Notes: generated by a model from the letters alone, not told the origin. A stretch of DNA of 44,917 nt from Methylobacter sp. (GCA_004299305.1 SCPZ01000109.1:1-44917); one strand, 5' to 3'; counted from the first letter of the stretch, positions 1-11,200 are shown. Numbers and translations are program-made.

Positions 1-164
1 GCCTCGGCAACTGCTCCATGCGTCGCCTAAAGCGCCTACTGTTGGTGCTCTACCTCCTGCATCCATGCAGTCGTTGCAGACGAACAAAAATCCTGCGCCA
101 TTTGGGTATATTTATTCTTGGCAATCGCCTTAAATGTATAACAAACTGTAGATTTCGGCTTTTT

Positions 165-216
165 TACCAATCCGTTTAAATCCGTCAAATCAGTGTCATC
201 CGTGTTCCATTGTATA
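165..216. repeat. Degenerate dispersed AT-rich repeat beside fur
   Basis: The stretch carries degenerate 'aatccgt' units. On the minus strand it contains GATTTGACGGAT, which recurs at about 11725-11736 in the sbcB upstream region. Such degenerate elements are scattered between genes in many environmental gammaproteobacteria. No gene is convincing between position 1 and the fur stop: a 62-codon minus-strand frame (36-224) is mostly the translation of this repeat. Confidence 0.45.
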
Positions 217-236
217 GTTAACATCTGCCGAATAGT

Positions 237-656
237 TCAGGATTTCCTGCATCGAGTGCAAAAACCGTATAAATAAAGGCCGTGATCGGTTAATTCGTAA
301 CCCAGTTTTTCAGCAATTTCTTTTTGCCGGGATTCAATAACATCATCGGTAAATTCATCGACTTTGCCGCATTTCATGCAGAGTATGTGATCATGATGCG
401 TGCCTTTATCAAGTTCAAAGACAGAGTTGCCGCCTTCAAAGTGGTGCCGGGTCACCAGTCCTGCCGCTTCAAATTGGGTTAAAACACGATAGACCGTAGC
501 CAAGCCGATTTCTTCATCTTCGCTCAGCAGGATTTTATAAACTTGTTCGGCGGTTAAATGACGCTCATTAACCTGGTTTTCTAAAATTTGCAGAATTTTG
601 ATCCGAGGCAAAGTCACCTTCAGGCCTGCATTCCTTAAATCATGAGTTTCCAACAT
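237..656 (-). CDS. fur: Ferric uptake regulator Fur
   Basis: A 139-residue Fur-family repressor that binds Fe2+ and controls iron uptake genes in the cytoplasm. The N-terminal winged helix (LKVTLPRIKILQIL, LATVYRVLTQFEAAGLV) is followed by the dimerisation and metal-binding half with HHDHILCMKCGKVDEF and a C-terminal CTRC pair. It closely tracks E. coli Fur through the segment ARQ/SRQxEIAxKxG and LYLYG. The start at 656 is preferred over an upstream in-frame ATG at 686 because GGAGA lies just before it and the protein then begins MLETHDLRNAGLKVT, like other Fur proteins. It is divergent from the bamE-like gene, an arrangement known in Pseudomonas and relatives. I saw no clear Fur box in the 110-bp intergenic region, so self-regulation is not supported here. 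Confidence 0.95.
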   Translation of the reverse strand: MLETHDLRNAGLKVTLPRIKILQILENQVNERHLTAEQVYKILLSEDEEIGLATVYRVLTQFEAAGLVTRHHFEGGNSVFELDKGTHHDHILCMKCGKVDEFTDDVIESRQKEIAEKLGYELTDHGLYLYGFCTRCRKS

Positions 657-711
657 TGATCTCCGTTTACGCCTTTGGGCAGGCAATTTTATAGTGAACT
701 GCGCGCATTGT

Positions 712-750
712 AGCCTTTTTTTGAGGCTATGGGCATGACAGTTTTATAGG
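712..750 (+). promoter_or_regulatory. Putative bamE promoter and small hairpin
   Basis: A TTGAGG hexamer at 721-726 and TTATAG at 744-749 are 17 bp apart and could be a sigma70 promoter for the downstream lipoprotein gene. The -35 region overlaps a 6-bp hairpin, TAGCCT/AGGCTA with a T-rich loop (712-730). Assignment is by eye only. Confidence 0.35.
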
Positions 751-766
751 ATAATCCTTTAACATC

Positions 767-1363
767 ATGTATGATTTTATATTTTCAACACATCCGCAGC
801 ATCAAATGAGAAAGCCGTTTTCTGCTTTAAACCCATCCGGCAACCGCTATACATCCTGCATTCTTGCAGTTTCGGTAAGCCTGGCGTTAGCCTCCTGCAC
901 CACCATTCTGACTAACTTACCCGGCGTCTATAGTGTAGATGTCCAGCAAGGCAATATGGTTGATCAAGCTATGATCGATCAACTCAGGCCCAGTATGAAC
1001 AAACGCCAGGTGTTATACATTATGGGCTCGCCGATGTTGATTGATTTTTTTCACCAGAAACGTTGGGACTACCTTTATTCGGCGCAAGTTGACGGCGGCG
1101 ACAGGCAACAAAAAAGAATTTCATTATTCTTTGATGGCGACCAGCTTATAGGGGTTCAAGGCGATTTTAAACCCAGCACCGTTCCGGTCATTAAAACATC
1201 GGATGAAACCACGGTAGATGTACCCAAGCGTGATCTTGAGAAAACGCTGTGGGAAATGATTACCGGTTTGTTCGGTTATGATGGCATTGATGACTCGCCT
1301 AAAACTGACAAAGCGGATTCAAAATCGGCGCCGGGCTCATCGGCAGATCAACTGCCGCTTTAA
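767..1363 (+). CDS. bamE: Outer-membrane assembly lipoprotein BamE-like (SmpA/OmlA)
   Basis: A lipoprotein of the BamE/SmpA/OmlA family, an accessory subunit of the BAM complex that inserts beta-barrel proteins into the outer membrane. A hydrophobic signal ([12 protein letters not shown]) ends at lipobox Cys44, followed by the conserved core: [25 protein letters not shown], then the GSP motif ([19 protein letters not shown]) and [14 protein letters not shown]. The core ends near residue 140. A hydrophilic tail of about 55 residues rich in D, K and S is an extension beyond the E. coli protein. An alternative start at 806 (MRKPFSALN) gives a more typical signal peptide length; neither start has a strong ribosome site. 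The position divergent from fur matches other gammaproteobacteria. Confidence 0.88.
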   Translation: MYDFIFSTHPQHQMRKPFSALNPSGNRYTSCILAVSVSLALASCTTILTNLPGVYSVDVQQGNMVDQAMIDQLRPSMNKRQVLYIMGSPMLIDFFHQKRWDYLYSAQVDGGDRQQKRISLFFDGDQLIGVQGDFKPSTVPVIKTSDETTVDVPKRDLEKTLWEMITGLFGYDGIDDSPKTDKADSKSAPGSSADQLPL

Positions 1364-1445
1364 ACGATGCGGGAGGCGTGTTCCCTGTCTATACGCAAGT
1401 CTCTCAAGATTGTTGTTTTGAATGAAGGTTGGCTGATGTAGCCTG

Positions 1446-1470
1446 GTAGGGCGTGCCGTGCGCGCCCTAC
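1446..1470. repeat. Dispersed palindrome (copy 1)
   Basis: An imperfect palindrome built from GTAGGGCG, GCCGTGC and CGCCCTAC lies in the 150-bp gap between the convergent bamE-like and cheB/cheR genes. A near-identical copy (about two differences) sits inside an NRPS coding region at 32279-32302. It may also help terminate both genes, but there is no clear T tract. Confidence 0.6.
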
Positions 1471-1516
1471 AGGTTTTCAATCTGACTGTAGACTATCTGG
1501 TATGTGAGAACTAAGT

Positions 1517-4420
1517 CTATAGTCTGTTGGTGACATCATCCATCGCCAGCAGGATCAATTGCGGTTCGCCGGTCTGTCCTATGATGCTGCGGGCGTTGAG
1601 CAGTATTTTGCGGTGACCGATGATAGGAAAATCATGCTCCACCTGATAGTCATCAAGAGTCTGGCTGTGCGGCAGTATGGTCTCCAGTAGGTCGCGTAAG
1701 GCAGGGATGTCCCATTGACCGTCGCCCAGTTCGTAGATCGGGCGATTCACTGTTGCTTCTTCTGTCACCCGAAAACTTTGATAAAACGAGCGGCTGGCTG
1801 TGACGACTGTCAAGTCGGCAGTGAGTACAAGTAGCGGTTCGCGGACTGTATTGACGATACCTTCGGCCAATAGCCCCGCTTCCTGTGTCGCTATAGCCCG
1901 TGTGCGCTCGGTGATGTTGGTGAAGGTCAGTACTACGCCGTCGATCATGTTTTCCTGCGTGCGGTAGGGTTGGATGCGTGCCAGATACCAGTTGCCGTTC
2001 AATGTTTTTACTTCACGTTCGATGGGTACCAGGTTATCGAGTACCGCATGGGCTGCATCCAGCAGGTCTTCGCCCTCCAGTTCGGGCTTAATGTCGCTCA
2101 GCGCGCGGCCCACATCCGAGGCAACCAGGCGATAGAGTTGCGTTGCTTCGCGGGTGAAACGCCGGATGATAAGCTGTTGATCTAGGAAGATGGTGCCGAT
2201 GTGGATGTTGTCGAGCAAGTTCTTCATGTCGTTTTGCATGTCGGCCAGTTGCATAATTTTGGCCTGTAGCTCGGAGTTTACGGTGACCAGTTCTTCATTG
2301 ATGGATTGCAGTTCCTCCTTGGAGGTCTCCAGCTCTTCATTGGTTGATTGCAACTCTTCGTTAGTGGATTGCATCTCTTCGTTGGTGCATTTAAGCTCCT
2401 CGTTGGAGGCATATTGTTCCTCAATGGTGGTCTGTAGGTTCTCCTTGGTGTAAGCCAACTCATTTTCCAGTTCCTCAATATGGCGCAATTCATTCGATTT
2501 GGAGCTGCGCTTAGTGCGCGTTGATTTGCCGGATGTCGGGTGCGTTAATTCTTGAAAACTTATCAGTAGCAGGTTTTGCTGGCCATTCGGGTTCGCCAGG
2601 GTGCGTATGTAGAGCGCTACCGGATGAAAAACGCCATTGGTCTTGATCGACAGTTCCCGGCTCAGTGTCTGAGTGCCTTGGGCGGCGGCTGAAATAGCTG
2701 AGCGTAGTTCCAATTGCAGGCTTTCCCGCGCCATGTCGATTATATTGAGGGTGGCGTGGCCGGGCGCGGGGCGCAGGTATTTACCGGTTTCGCCATAGAC
2801 GTAGAGAATGTTGCCCCTGATGTCCGTCATTACCGATGTGGGAGCGTAGAATTGGAGCAGCATACGGCGGGTCAGTTCGGCCAAGTTGGTCTCCTTGGCA
2901 TTTTTTATGATCTCCTCAGGCGTTTTGTGAGCCGGTTCGGCAGACCAATTCAAATTGCTGGTCAATATAGTGCGGGCTGAGGCGGTGGTGGGAGTGGCGC
3001 GGTAGAACTTCCATTTGCGATTGAGCGGCGTAAACAGCTCGGTATGGTTGCCGATGCCCTCAGACGGCGATAGAAACAGTATTCCGCCCGGCTTGAGAGC
3101 GTAGTGAAAGGCTGGGATCAGGCGGTTTTGCAGTTCCGGTTCCAGGTAAATCATCAGGTTGCGGCAACTGAGCAGGTCGAGCTTGGTAAACGGCGGGTCC
3201 TTGATGACGTTCTGAATGGCGAATACCACCATCTCGCGAATTTCCTTTTTGACCCGATAGCCGCCATCTTCTTTGATAAAGAAGCGGCGTAGTCGTTCGG
3301 GTGTCACATCCGGGACGATGTTGGGGGGATAGAAACCGGCGCGGGCGCTGGTAATGGTGTCATCGGCAAGGTCGGTGCTGTAAATCTGTACTTTAAACGT
3401 AGCGCGATTCTCATCCATTAATTCGCGCAATATCATGGCAATGGAGTAGGCTTCCTCACCTGTGGCGCAACCTGCCACCCAGACACGGAAAACGTAGCCG
3501 TCCTGTTTGTCTGAGAGCAGGGTCGGCAGGATATCCTGTTTCAGCGCCACGAAAGCCTCGGGATCGCGAAAGAAGCTGGTGACATTGATCAGCAGCTCCT
3601 TGAACAGCGATGCTATTTCGGATGGATGATCCTTCAGGTAGCGGGCGTATGTTTCGGTGCTGTCGATGTCGTTTTGCGACATGCGTCGCTGAATGCGACG
3701 GGTGATGGTGCTTTTTTTGTAAAGAGAGAAATCGTGACCGGTGCTGGTGCGTAATTGCAGCAGGATACGGTTGATACCGCTTAATGCAATCTGGGGTGCG
3801 GGTGTTTGTTGGGCTAGTTTATGCAGGCCGGATAGCAATATTTCAGGCATTTTTTCCACCGGTAAAACATGGTTGACATAGCCTGCTTGGATAGCGCTGA
3901 CCGGCATCCCGTCGAATTTTGCGCTAGTCGGCTCCTGCGCCAGGGTGATGCCGCCGGCGCCGAAAATGGCGCGCAATCCCAGTGTGCCGTCGGTGCCTGT
4001 GCCGGACAGAATAATACCGATAGCCTTTTCGGCTTGATCCTCAGCCAGGGAGCGCAGGAATGCGTCAATGGGCATGCGCTGGCCGCGTTGCACTGTCGGG
4101 ATGCTTAGTTGCAACGCGCTGTGGAAAATACTCATGTCGCGGTTAGGGGGGATTACATAGACGCAGTTAGGCCTAACCTGCATTTGATCTTGAGCTTCAA
4201 CTACCGGCATGGTCGTGATGCGTTGCAGGATTTCGGTCAGGATGCTGGCGTGGCTGGGATCAAGGTGCGAGATCAGTACGAAGGCCATGCCGCTATCGGC
4301 GGGAACATAGCGGAAGAACTGTTCGAAGGCTTCCAGTCCTCCGGCGGAAGCGCCTAAGCCGACAATGGGGAAGTCGTTGTCTTGTAGGGGTCGATTTGAC
4401 GGGATTTTGTTCTGGGTCAT
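1517..4420 (-). CDS. CheB-CheR-coiled coil-PAS chemotaxis-type fusion protein
   Basis: A 967-residue cytoplasmic signalling protein. Residues about 15-200 are a CheB-type methylesterase with its catalytic elements (GASAGG Ser, SHLDPSH His, SGTGTDG Asp). Residues about 215-480 are a CheR-type methyltransferase with the SAM site VAGCATGEEAYS and LLSCRNLMIYL. A PAS-like segment follows, then a long Glu/Asn heptad coiled coil (NEELQSTNEELE repeats) and two further PAS domains ending at DDVTNRL. Homologues often continue into a histidine kinase; this one stops after the last PAS, so it lacks a kinase and any receiver domain. No other chemotaxis genes are nearby, so its partner is unknown. It may modify receptors or act as a sensor scaffold. 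The start ATG at 4420 has only a weak ribosome site. Confidence 0.9.
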   Translation of the reverse strand: MTQNKIPSNRPLQDNDFPIVGLGASAGGLEAFEQFFRYVPADSGMAFVLISHLDPSHASILTEILQRITTMPVVEAQDQMQVRPNCVYVIPPNRDMSIFHSALQLSIPTVQRGQRMPIDAFLRSLAEDQAEKAIGIILSGTGTDGTLGLRAIFGAGGITLAQEPTSAKFDGMPVSAIQAGYVNHVLPVEKMPEILLSGLHKLAQQTPAPQIALSGINRILLQLRTSTGHDFSLYKKSTITRRIQRRMSQNDIDSTETYARYLKDHPSEIASLFKELLINVTSFFRDPEAFVALKQDILPTLLSDKQDGYVFRVWVAGCATGEEAYSIAMILRELMDENRATFKVQIYSTDLADDTITSARAGFYPPNIVPDVTPERLRRFFIKEDGGYRVKKEIREMVVFAIQNVIKDPPFTKLDLLSCRNLMIYLEPELQNRLIPAFHYALKPGGILFLSPSEGIGNHTELFTPLNRKWKFYRATPTTASARTILTSNLNWSAEPAHKTPEEIIKNAKETNLAELTRRMLLQFYAPTSVMTDIRGNILYVYGETGKYLRPAPGHATLNIIDMARESLQLELRSAISAAAQGTQTLSRELSIKTNGVFHPVALYIRTLANPNGQQNLLLISFQELTHPTSGKSTRTKRSSKSNELRHIEELENELAYTKENLQTTIEEQYASNEELKCTNEEMQSTNEELQSTNEELETSKEELQSINEELVTVNSELQAKIMQLADMQNDMKNLLDNIHIGTIFLDQQLIIRRFTREATQLYRLVASDVGRALSDIKPELEGEDLLDAAHAVLDNLVPIEREVKTLNGNWYLARIQPYRTQENMIDGVVLTFTNITERTRAIATQEAGLLAEGIVNTVREPLLVLTADLTVVTASRSFYQSFRVTEEATVNRPIYELGDGQWDIPALRDLLETILPHSQTLDDYQVEHDFPIIGHRKILLNARSIIGQTGEPQLILLAMDDVTNRL

Positions 4421-4743
4421 TACGAGATGCTCTATTGGCGCGGCACTGATGCGGCGGGGTATGTGGTTTTTTAGAGTTGAGCGTTTTATTTGGGGATGAA
4501 AATCAACTCATTTGCTGTAATGTGTTGAATTATCCGTCATCCGATTCTGTTTGCGAAGTAAATTAGGTGCTCGATTATTTGGTTTGACTGTAGGCGGTTA
4601 CTAAAAAAGCTAACAAATTAGTCGCGCATAATTATCAACTGCCAATCGACTGCTGGTTCGCGCATTGTTACGGTTTGCCTGTCATAGGGAGGGCCGGATG
4701 GAAATCTGCGGTTAAAAGACTTTCCTGCTAAGCCTCGCCGCAG

Positions 4744-4772
4744 TTGAGAATGACTGGCTTTTGTGGTTTAAT
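4744..4772 (+). promoter_or_regulatory. Putative nqr operon promoter
   Basis: TTGAGA (4744-4749) and TTTAAT (4767-4772) are separated by 17 bp, a good sigma70 match about 105 bp upstream of nqrA. The rest of the 456-bp gap 4421-4876 shows no gene and no other clear structure. Confidence 0.4.
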
Positions 4773-4825
4773 GCCACCGTTTTACGTCTTAATGCGCCTC
4801 TTGTTTTATTTGCTGTTTGAAATGA

Positions 4826-6225
<1,400 letters not shown>

Positions 6226-6226
<1 letters not shown>

Positions 6227-7428
6227 TGTCGCCTAGAGAAATTTTAGACAGCATGGAGCCGCATTTCACCAAGGGTGGGCGGTTCGAAAAGTATTACGGT
6301 CTCTACGAGATGGTCGATACTTTCATTTATACACCGGCCGATGTAACGCGCGGCACCACGCATGTTCGTGATGGCAATGACCTGAAGCGGACCATGACCT
6401 TCGTCGTGATAGCTACGTTTTTTTGTATTTTGATGGCCTTGTATAACACCGGCTATCAGGCAAACTTGGCTATGGCAACCATGGGCTTGGAGCAGGCTCA
6501 GGATTGGCGTCGTATTCCGATGATGGTCTTCGGCTATAGCACGATGAATCCGTTTTCCAACCTGGTTCACGGTGCGCTGTATTTCCTACCTATTTATATA
6601 GTCACATTGGCTGTTGGTGGTGTATGGGAAGTATTGTTCGCAACCGTTCGCGGCCATGAAGTCAATGAAGGCTTTTTGGTCTCTTCAATGTTGTATACAT
6701 TGATTATGCCGCCCGATATGCCTTTATGGCAGGTGGCTTTGGGTATTTCTTTCGGTATTGTTATCGGTAAGGAAGTATTCGGCGGCACTGGTAAAAACTT
6801 CTTGAATCCTGCGTTGACCGGGCGGGCGTTTTTGTATTTCGCATATCCTGCGTCTATTTCAGGCGATTCCGTTTGGGTCGCGGTTGACGGTTTTACTGCT
6901 GCGACGCCTTTAGGTTTGGCGGCAAATGGCGGTCTTGAGGCTGTTTACGCGGCTAATTACAGCTGGATGCAAACTTTTTTCGGTTTTGAACCGGGCTGTC
7001 TTGGTGAAACTTCAACACTGGCTATCTTAATTGGCGCGGCATTCTTGTTGTACACTAAAGTTGCATCGTACCGCGTTATGGGTGGTGTATTTGCAGGCAT
7101 GGTAGTGACCTCTTTGATGTTCAATATGATAGGTAGTGACACCAACCACATGTTTGCGTTGCCTTGGTACTGGCATCTGACGATGGGCGGTTTTGCTTTC
7201 GGTATGGTTTATATGGCGACCGATCCTGTTAGCGCAGCAATGACCGATACCGGTCGTTGGGTGTTCGGTGGGCTAGTCGGAACTATGACGGTATTGATCA
7301 GGGTTGTTAATCCGGCGTTCCCGGAAGGTATTATGCTGGCAATTCTATTTTCCAACATGTTCGCGCCTACGATTGATTATTTTGTCATTCAGGCCAATAT
7401 CAGAAGAAGGATGAAACGTCATGCTTAA
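6226..7428 (+). CDS. nqrB: Na+-translocating NADH:quinone reductase subunit B
   Basis: A 400-residue multispanning membrane subunit related to RnfD that carries covalent FMN and takes part in sodium translocation and quinone reduction. Hydrophobic segments alternate with loops from about residue 55 to 390. The flavin acceptor region reads VDGFTAATPLG (around residue 225): the acceptor Thr is present, but the usual Gly of the S/T-G-A-T motif is Ala. NMFAPTIDYFV near the C terminus is typical of the family. It overlaps nqrA by one base and nqrC by eight. Maturation needs an ApbE-type flavin transferase, and no apbE gene is in the window. Confidence 0.96.
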
Positions 7429-8344
7429 ATGCGAACAATTCAATAAAATTTGCGCGGCATTGGATAAATGCGAGCATTACCAAAAATTCAAAGTCTACAA
7501 GGACAAAATTCTTGCCTTAGGTAATGATAGTTTGGAAAAAACTATCGCTATTGCAGTTGCGCTTTGCTTGGTTTGTGCGGTTCTGGTTTCTTTTTCAGCG
7601 GTTGCCTTAAAACCTCTTCAGGTCAATAACAAAGAGCTGGACATGAAGAAGAATATTCTTGATGTGGCGGGCTTGCTTCAAGAAGGCGGCGATATTGACA
7701 AGGCGTTTAATGACAAGATCGAAGCTAAAATCGTTAACCTGGAAACAGGCGACTATGTTGAGGATATGAATCCTGCTGAATACGATCAGCGTAAGGCGGC
7801 AAAAGATCCTGCTTTAAGCGTCGCCATTCCGAAGGATAAAGATATTGCCCACATCAGGATAAAGGCTAAATACGCGAAGGTCTTTTTGGTAAAAGAAGCT
7901 GGCGCGATTAAGTCGATTATTCTTCCTATTAACGGTTACGGTTTATGGTCAACCTTATACGGTTTCTTGTCGTTAGATGCTGACGGGCAAACCGTACAAA
8001 GCATCAACTTTTACGATCAAGCGGAAACTCCGGGGCTGGGTGGTGAAGTCGTTAACCCGAACTGGCGTGCGTTATGGAAAGGCAAAAAAGTCTATGCCGA
8101 AAGCGAGCAAGCCGGGTCGGAAAAAGGCCTAATAGAGGCTGCCGAGATTGGCGAGCCTGCGTTAGCCCTGATTAAAGGTGTCGTCGATAACAGCAAGCCG
8201 GGTTCTCAATATCAAGTTGATGGTCTGGCGGGCGCGTCATTAACCAGTACCGGTGTCACTAACCTAGTCAGATACTGGATGAGCAAAGAAGGTTTTGCCC
8301 CGTATATAGCTAAAGTAAGAACGGTTAAAGGAGTTAAGTCATGA
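7421..8344 (+). CDS. nqrC: Na+-translocating NADH:quinone reductase subunit C
   Basis: A 307-residue subunit with one membrane helix (about residues 40-62, [20 protein letters not shown]) and a periplasmic FMN-binding domain carrying covalent FMN. Conserved blocks include [30 protein letters not shown] and ETPGLGGEV. The acceptor motif is [12 protein letters not shown]: Ser stands where the Vibrio protein has its FMN-bearing Thr (SGAT). The N terminus is about 32 residues longer than Vibrio NqrC and contains Cys4, Cys11 and Cys17. The ATG at 7421 overlaps the end of nqrB, which supports it, but a TTG near SLEKT would give a normal length. Its TGA overlaps the nqrD ATG (ATGA). Confidence 0.95.
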   Translation: MLKCEQFNKICAALDKCEHYQKFKVYKDKILALGNDSLEKTIAIAVALCLVCAVLVSFSAVALKPLQVNNKELDMKKNILDVAGLLQEGGDIDKAFNDKIEAKIVNLETGDYVEDMNPAEYDQRKAAKDPALSVAIPKDKDIAHIRIKAKYAKVFLVKEAGAIKSIILPINGYGLWSTLYGFLSLDADGQTVQSINFYDQAETPGLGGEVVNPNWRALWKGKKVYAESEQAGSEKGLIEAAEIGEPALALIKGVVDNSKPGSQYQVDGLAGASLTSTGVTNLVRYWMSKEGFAPYIAKVRTVKGVKS

Positions 8345-9021
8345 ATGAAATTTTAAATGATGAAACCAAAAAAGTGCTGATAGAGCCGTTGGTTGACAAT
8401 AACCCGATTACTTTACAAGTTCTGGGTATTTGTTCGGCGCTGGCGGTTACCTCGCAAATGTCGACCTCGCTGATTATGGCGTTGGCGTTGACTATGGTGA
8501 CGGCGTGTTCGAGTGCGGCTATCAGTGCTATCAGGAATCATATTCCCGGCAGTATTCGTATTATCGTGCAGATGACCATTATTGCATCCTTGGTTATCGT
8601 GGTTGACCAGATATTGAAGGCTTTTGCTTATGAAATCAGCAAGCAATTGTCGGTATTCGTGGGTTTGATCATTACCAACTGTATCGTGATGGGGCGCGCC
8701 GAAGGTTATGCGATGAAAAATCCGCCTTTAGCCAGCTTTATGGACGGTATCGGTAACGGTTTGGGTTACAGCTTGATTTTGATTACTGTGTCTTTTATCA
8801 GGGAATCATTGGGTTCAGGTAAATTACTGGGTATTGAAGTCTTCAAGCTCACCAAAGACGGCGGTTGGTATGATCCAAATGGCTTGATGCTGTTGCCGCC
8901 AAGCGCATTTTTTATCATCGGTTTGATTATCTGGGGTGTCCGTCAATGGAAGCCGAAACAAGCTGAAACAGCGGATTTCAAAATCATGTCGATTGCTCAT
9001 GGTGAAGGAGGGCATCACTAA
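8341..9021 (+). CDS. nqrD: Na+-translocating NADH:quinone reductase subunit D
   Basis: A 226-residue integral membrane subunit of the RnfE/NqrD family with about six helices. The two family cysteines that help hold the intramembrane iron or iron-sulfur centre shared with NqrE are visible in GICSALAVT (about residue 31) and [10 protein letters not shown] (about residue 113). The start overlaps the nqrC stop as ATGA, and the stop overlaps the nqrE start as TAATG. Confidence 0.96.
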   Translation: MNEILNDETKKVLIEPLVDNNPITLQVLGICSALAVTSQMSTSLIMALALTMVTACSSAAISAIRNHIPGSIRIIVQMTIIASLVIVVDQILKAFAYEISKQLSVFVGLIITNCIVMGRAEGYAMKNPPLASFMDGIGNGLGYSLILITVSFIRESLGSGKLLGIEVFKLTKDGGWYDPNGLMLLPPSAFFIIGLIIWGVRQWKPKQAETADFKIMSIAHGEGGHH

Positions 9022-9629
9022 TGGAAGCTTATATTAGTCTTTTCATAAAGGCTGTCTTTATCGAAAACTTGGCGCTGTCCTTCTTTTTGGGCATGTGTAC
9101 TTTTATCGCGGTGTCCAAGAAAATCTCGACCGCGATGGGTTTAGGTATTGCGGTCATGATGGTGCAAATCATCACCGTACCGGCCAACAACTTTATTTAT
9201 CACGCCTTGTTAAAGGAAGATGCCTTATCCTGGATGGGCATTAAAGGCGTTGATTTAAGCTTTTTGGCGCTGTTAAGTTGTATCGGCGTTATTGCGGCGT
9301 TGGTGCAAATCCTGGAAATGATTTTAGATAAATTTTTTCCTGCCTTGTACCATGCGTTAGGAATCTTCCTGCCTTTGATTACAGTGAACTGTGCGATTCT
9401 GGCCGGCAGTTTGTTTATGATCGAACGTGATTACAACCTGCCTGAAAGTGTTGTCTACGGCGTAGGCAGCGGCTTCGGCTGGGCGTTGGCTATCACCGTC
9501 ATGGCCGGGGTGCGCGAAAAACTCAAATACAGTGATATACCTGCTGGTTTACAAGGTCTGGGTATTACCTTCATAACTGCGGGTCTGATGTCGCTTGGCT
9601 TCATGGCTTTCTCTGGAATCCAACTTTAA
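9021..9629 (+). CDS. nqrE: Na+-translocating NADH:quinone reductase subunit E
   Basis: A 202-residue integral membrane subunit of the RnfA/NqrE family, a topologically inverted partner of NqrD. Conserved [18 protein letters not shown] and [12 protein letters not shown] carry the metal-ligand cysteines (about residues 26 and 120). Length and sequence match the family throughout. AAGGAGGG sits upstream of its ATG inside nqrD. Confidence 0.96.
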   Translation: MEAYISLFIKAVFIENLALSFFLGMCTFIAVSKKISTAMGLGIAVMMVQIITVPANNFIYHALLKEDALSWMGIKGVDLSFLALLSCIGVIAALVQILEMILDKFFPALYHALGIFLPLITVNCAILAGSLFMIERDYNLPESVVYGVGSGFGWALAITVMAGVREKLKYSDIPAGLQGLGITFITAGLMSLGFMAFSGIQL

Positions 9630-9638
9630 GGGTGCGAC

Positions 9639-10859
9639 ATGCTTGAAATTCTATTAGGGATTATTATTTTCACGGCTTTTGTGATTGCGCTGGTCTTCGT
9701 GATTATCGGTGCGAAAAGCAAACTGGTCGCTGAAGGGGATGTGGAGATTCTGATCAATGATGAAAAGAAAATTCATGTGCCGGTAGGGTCTAAATTATTA
9801 ACTGCGTTGGCTGATAACGGTTTGTTCGTTTCATCGGCTTGCGGCGGCGGCGGTACTTGCGGACAATGCAAGGTGAAAGTCAATTCGGGCGGCGGCGAAA
9901 TTTTAGCCACTGAATTAAGCCATATCAGCAAACGCGAAGCGGCTCACGGCGAGCGTCTTGCTTGTCAGGTTTCGATTAAGCACAACATGAACATTGAAGT
10001 CGAAGACAGTGTTTTCGGCGTTAAAAAATGGGAATGTACGGTTAAATCGAATGATAACGTTGCTACCTTTATTAAGGCGTTGGTGCTGGAGTTGCCTGCT
10101 GGTGAAGAAATCAAGTACCGGGCTGGCGGTTACATTCAGATTGAATGCCCTGCGCACGTTTCCAGTTACAGTGATTTCGATGTCGCAGAAAGATTCCGCG
10201 ACGATTGGAATAAGTTTAACTTGTGGCGTTATGTCTCTACGGTAAAAGAGCCTGCGTTGCGCGCTTATTCGATGGCAAGTTATCCTGAAGAAAAAGAAAT
10301 TATGCTGAACGTGCGTATTGCGACACCGCCTCCAGGCGCTCCTGATAGCGTACCGCCGGGCATTATGTCTTCTTTTATCTTTAACTTGAAACCAGGCGAT
10401 AAATGTATTGTTTCCGGTCCTTATGGTGAATTTTTCGCTAAAGATACCCAGAATGAAATGGTCTTTATCGGCGGCGGTGCAGGTATGGCACCGATGCGTT
10501 CGCATATTTTCGATCAATTACGCAGGCTGAAATCCAAGCGTAAAATGAGCTTCTGGTATGGTGCGCGTAGTAAGCGCGAAATGTTCTATGTAGAAGATTT
10601 CGATATGCTGGCCAAGGAAAACGATAATTTCGAATGGCATGTTGCGCTGTCCGATCCGTTGCCTGAAGATAACTGGACTGGCTATACCGGCTTTATTCAT
10701 AATGTTCTTTTCGAAGAGTATATTAAGAACCATCCGGCTCCGGAAGATTGCGAATTTTACATGTGCGGTCCTCCAATGATGAACTCGGCGGTGATCAAGA
10801 TGCTGTTGGATAATGGCGTAGAGCCTGAAAATATCCTGCTGGATGATTTTGGCGGGTAG
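9639..10859 (+). CDS. nqrF: Na+-translocating NADH:quinone reductase subunit F
   Basis: The 406-residue NADH-oxidising subunit that feeds electrons into the complex. It has an N-terminal membrane anchor ([19 protein letters not shown]), a plant-type [2Fe-2S] ferredoxin domain ([14 protein letters not shown] with the fourth Cys in LACQ), an FAD domain ([11 protein letters not shown]) and an NADH-binding domain ([26 protein letters not shown]). It starts nine bases after nqrE with AAGGGTG as ribosome site and is the last structural gene before a strong terminator. Confidence 0.97.
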   Translation: MLEILLGIIIFTAFVIALVFVIIGAKSKLVAEGDVEILINDEKKIHVPVGSKLLTALADNGLFVSSACGGGGTCGQCKVKVNSGGGEILATELSHISKREAAHGERLACQVSIKHNMNIEVEDSVFGVKKWECTVKSNDNVATFIKALVLELPAGEEIKYRAGGYIQIECPAHVSSYSDFDVAERFRDDWNKFNLWRYVSTVKEPALRAYSMASYPEEKEIMLNVRIATPPPGAPDSVPPGIMSSFIFNLKPGDKCIVSGPYGEFFAKDTQNEMVFIGGGAGMAPMRSHIFDQLRRLKSKRKMSFWYGARSKREMFYVEDFDMLAKENDNFEWHVALSDPLPEDNWTGYTGFIHNVLFEEYIKNHPAPEDCEFYMCGPPMMNSAVIKMLLDNGVEPENILLDDFGG

Positions 10860-10897
10860 GGGCGGTCCTTGTGGTTGCTCGTAAAGGGTGATCATCC

Positions 10898-10917
10898 CCT
10901 CTTTGTTAATAAAGAGG
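10898..10917 (+). other. Small hairpin after nqrF
   Basis: CCTCTTT/AAAGAGG with a 6-base loop lies between the nqrF stop and the main terminator. It could stabilise the 3' end of the nqr mRNA. Confidence 0.4.
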
Positions 10918-10930
10918 AGTAGCATCAAGC

Positions 10931-10969
10931 AAAACGAGGAGTGTGGCTAGTCCCACTCCTCGTTTTTTT
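10931..10969 (+). terminator. Rho-independent terminator after nqrF
   Basis: A 13-bp perfect stem (AAAACGAGGAGTG paired with CACTCCTCGTTTT) with a 10-base loop runs into seven T residues. It separates nqrABCDEF from nqrM, so nqrM is either expressed by readthrough or has its own promoter. Confidence 0.85.
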
Positions 10970-11005
10970 ATTGTAGGCCTTTATAAATTTTACGAGGTGA
11001 TACCC

Positions 11006-11200
11006 ATGACTTATTTTCTAGTTACTTTTGTGTTCATGGCTGTTGTTATTGCTATTATGGCGATAGGCGTTATTTTTGGCAGGCGCGCTATTAAGGGGTC
11101 ATGTGGCGGTGCGGCAAACAATGCGGATTGTGTTTGTGTGGAAAAATGTGATAAAAGAAAGAAGCTGGAAGCGGAAGCGCGTTTAAATCAAGGATCATAG
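11006..11200 (+). CDS. nqrM: Na+-NQR maturation factor NqrM
   Basis: A 64-residue protein of the NqrM (DUF539) family, needed for assembly of Na+-NQR, probably by supplying iron to the NqrD/NqrE site. It has one N-terminal membrane helix (YFLVTFVFMAVVIAIMAIGVIF) and four cysteines in GSCGGAANNADCVCVEKC. The ATG at 11006 follows GAGGTG at good spacing; the longer frame from 10943 would start inside the terminator and is rejected. The usual neighbour apbE is missing between nqrF and nqrM. Confidence 0.92.
   Translation: MTYFLVTFVFMAVVIAIMAIGVIFGRRAIKGSCGGAANNADCVCVEKCDKRKKLEAEARLNQGS

Noticed and set aside
36-224. 62-codon minus-strand ORF at the left edge
   Set aside because: Much of it is translation of the degenerate dispersed repeat (NTDDTDLTDLNG...); no recognisable domain and no clear ribosome site.
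657-766. Fur box in the fur/bamE intergenic region
   Set aside because: GGATAATCC near 749 is only a short palindrome; no 19-bp Fur consensus could be seen.
9915-10517. 200-codon minus-strand ORF
   Set aside because: Antisense shadow of nqrF with no recognisable family; nqrF is clearly the real gene.
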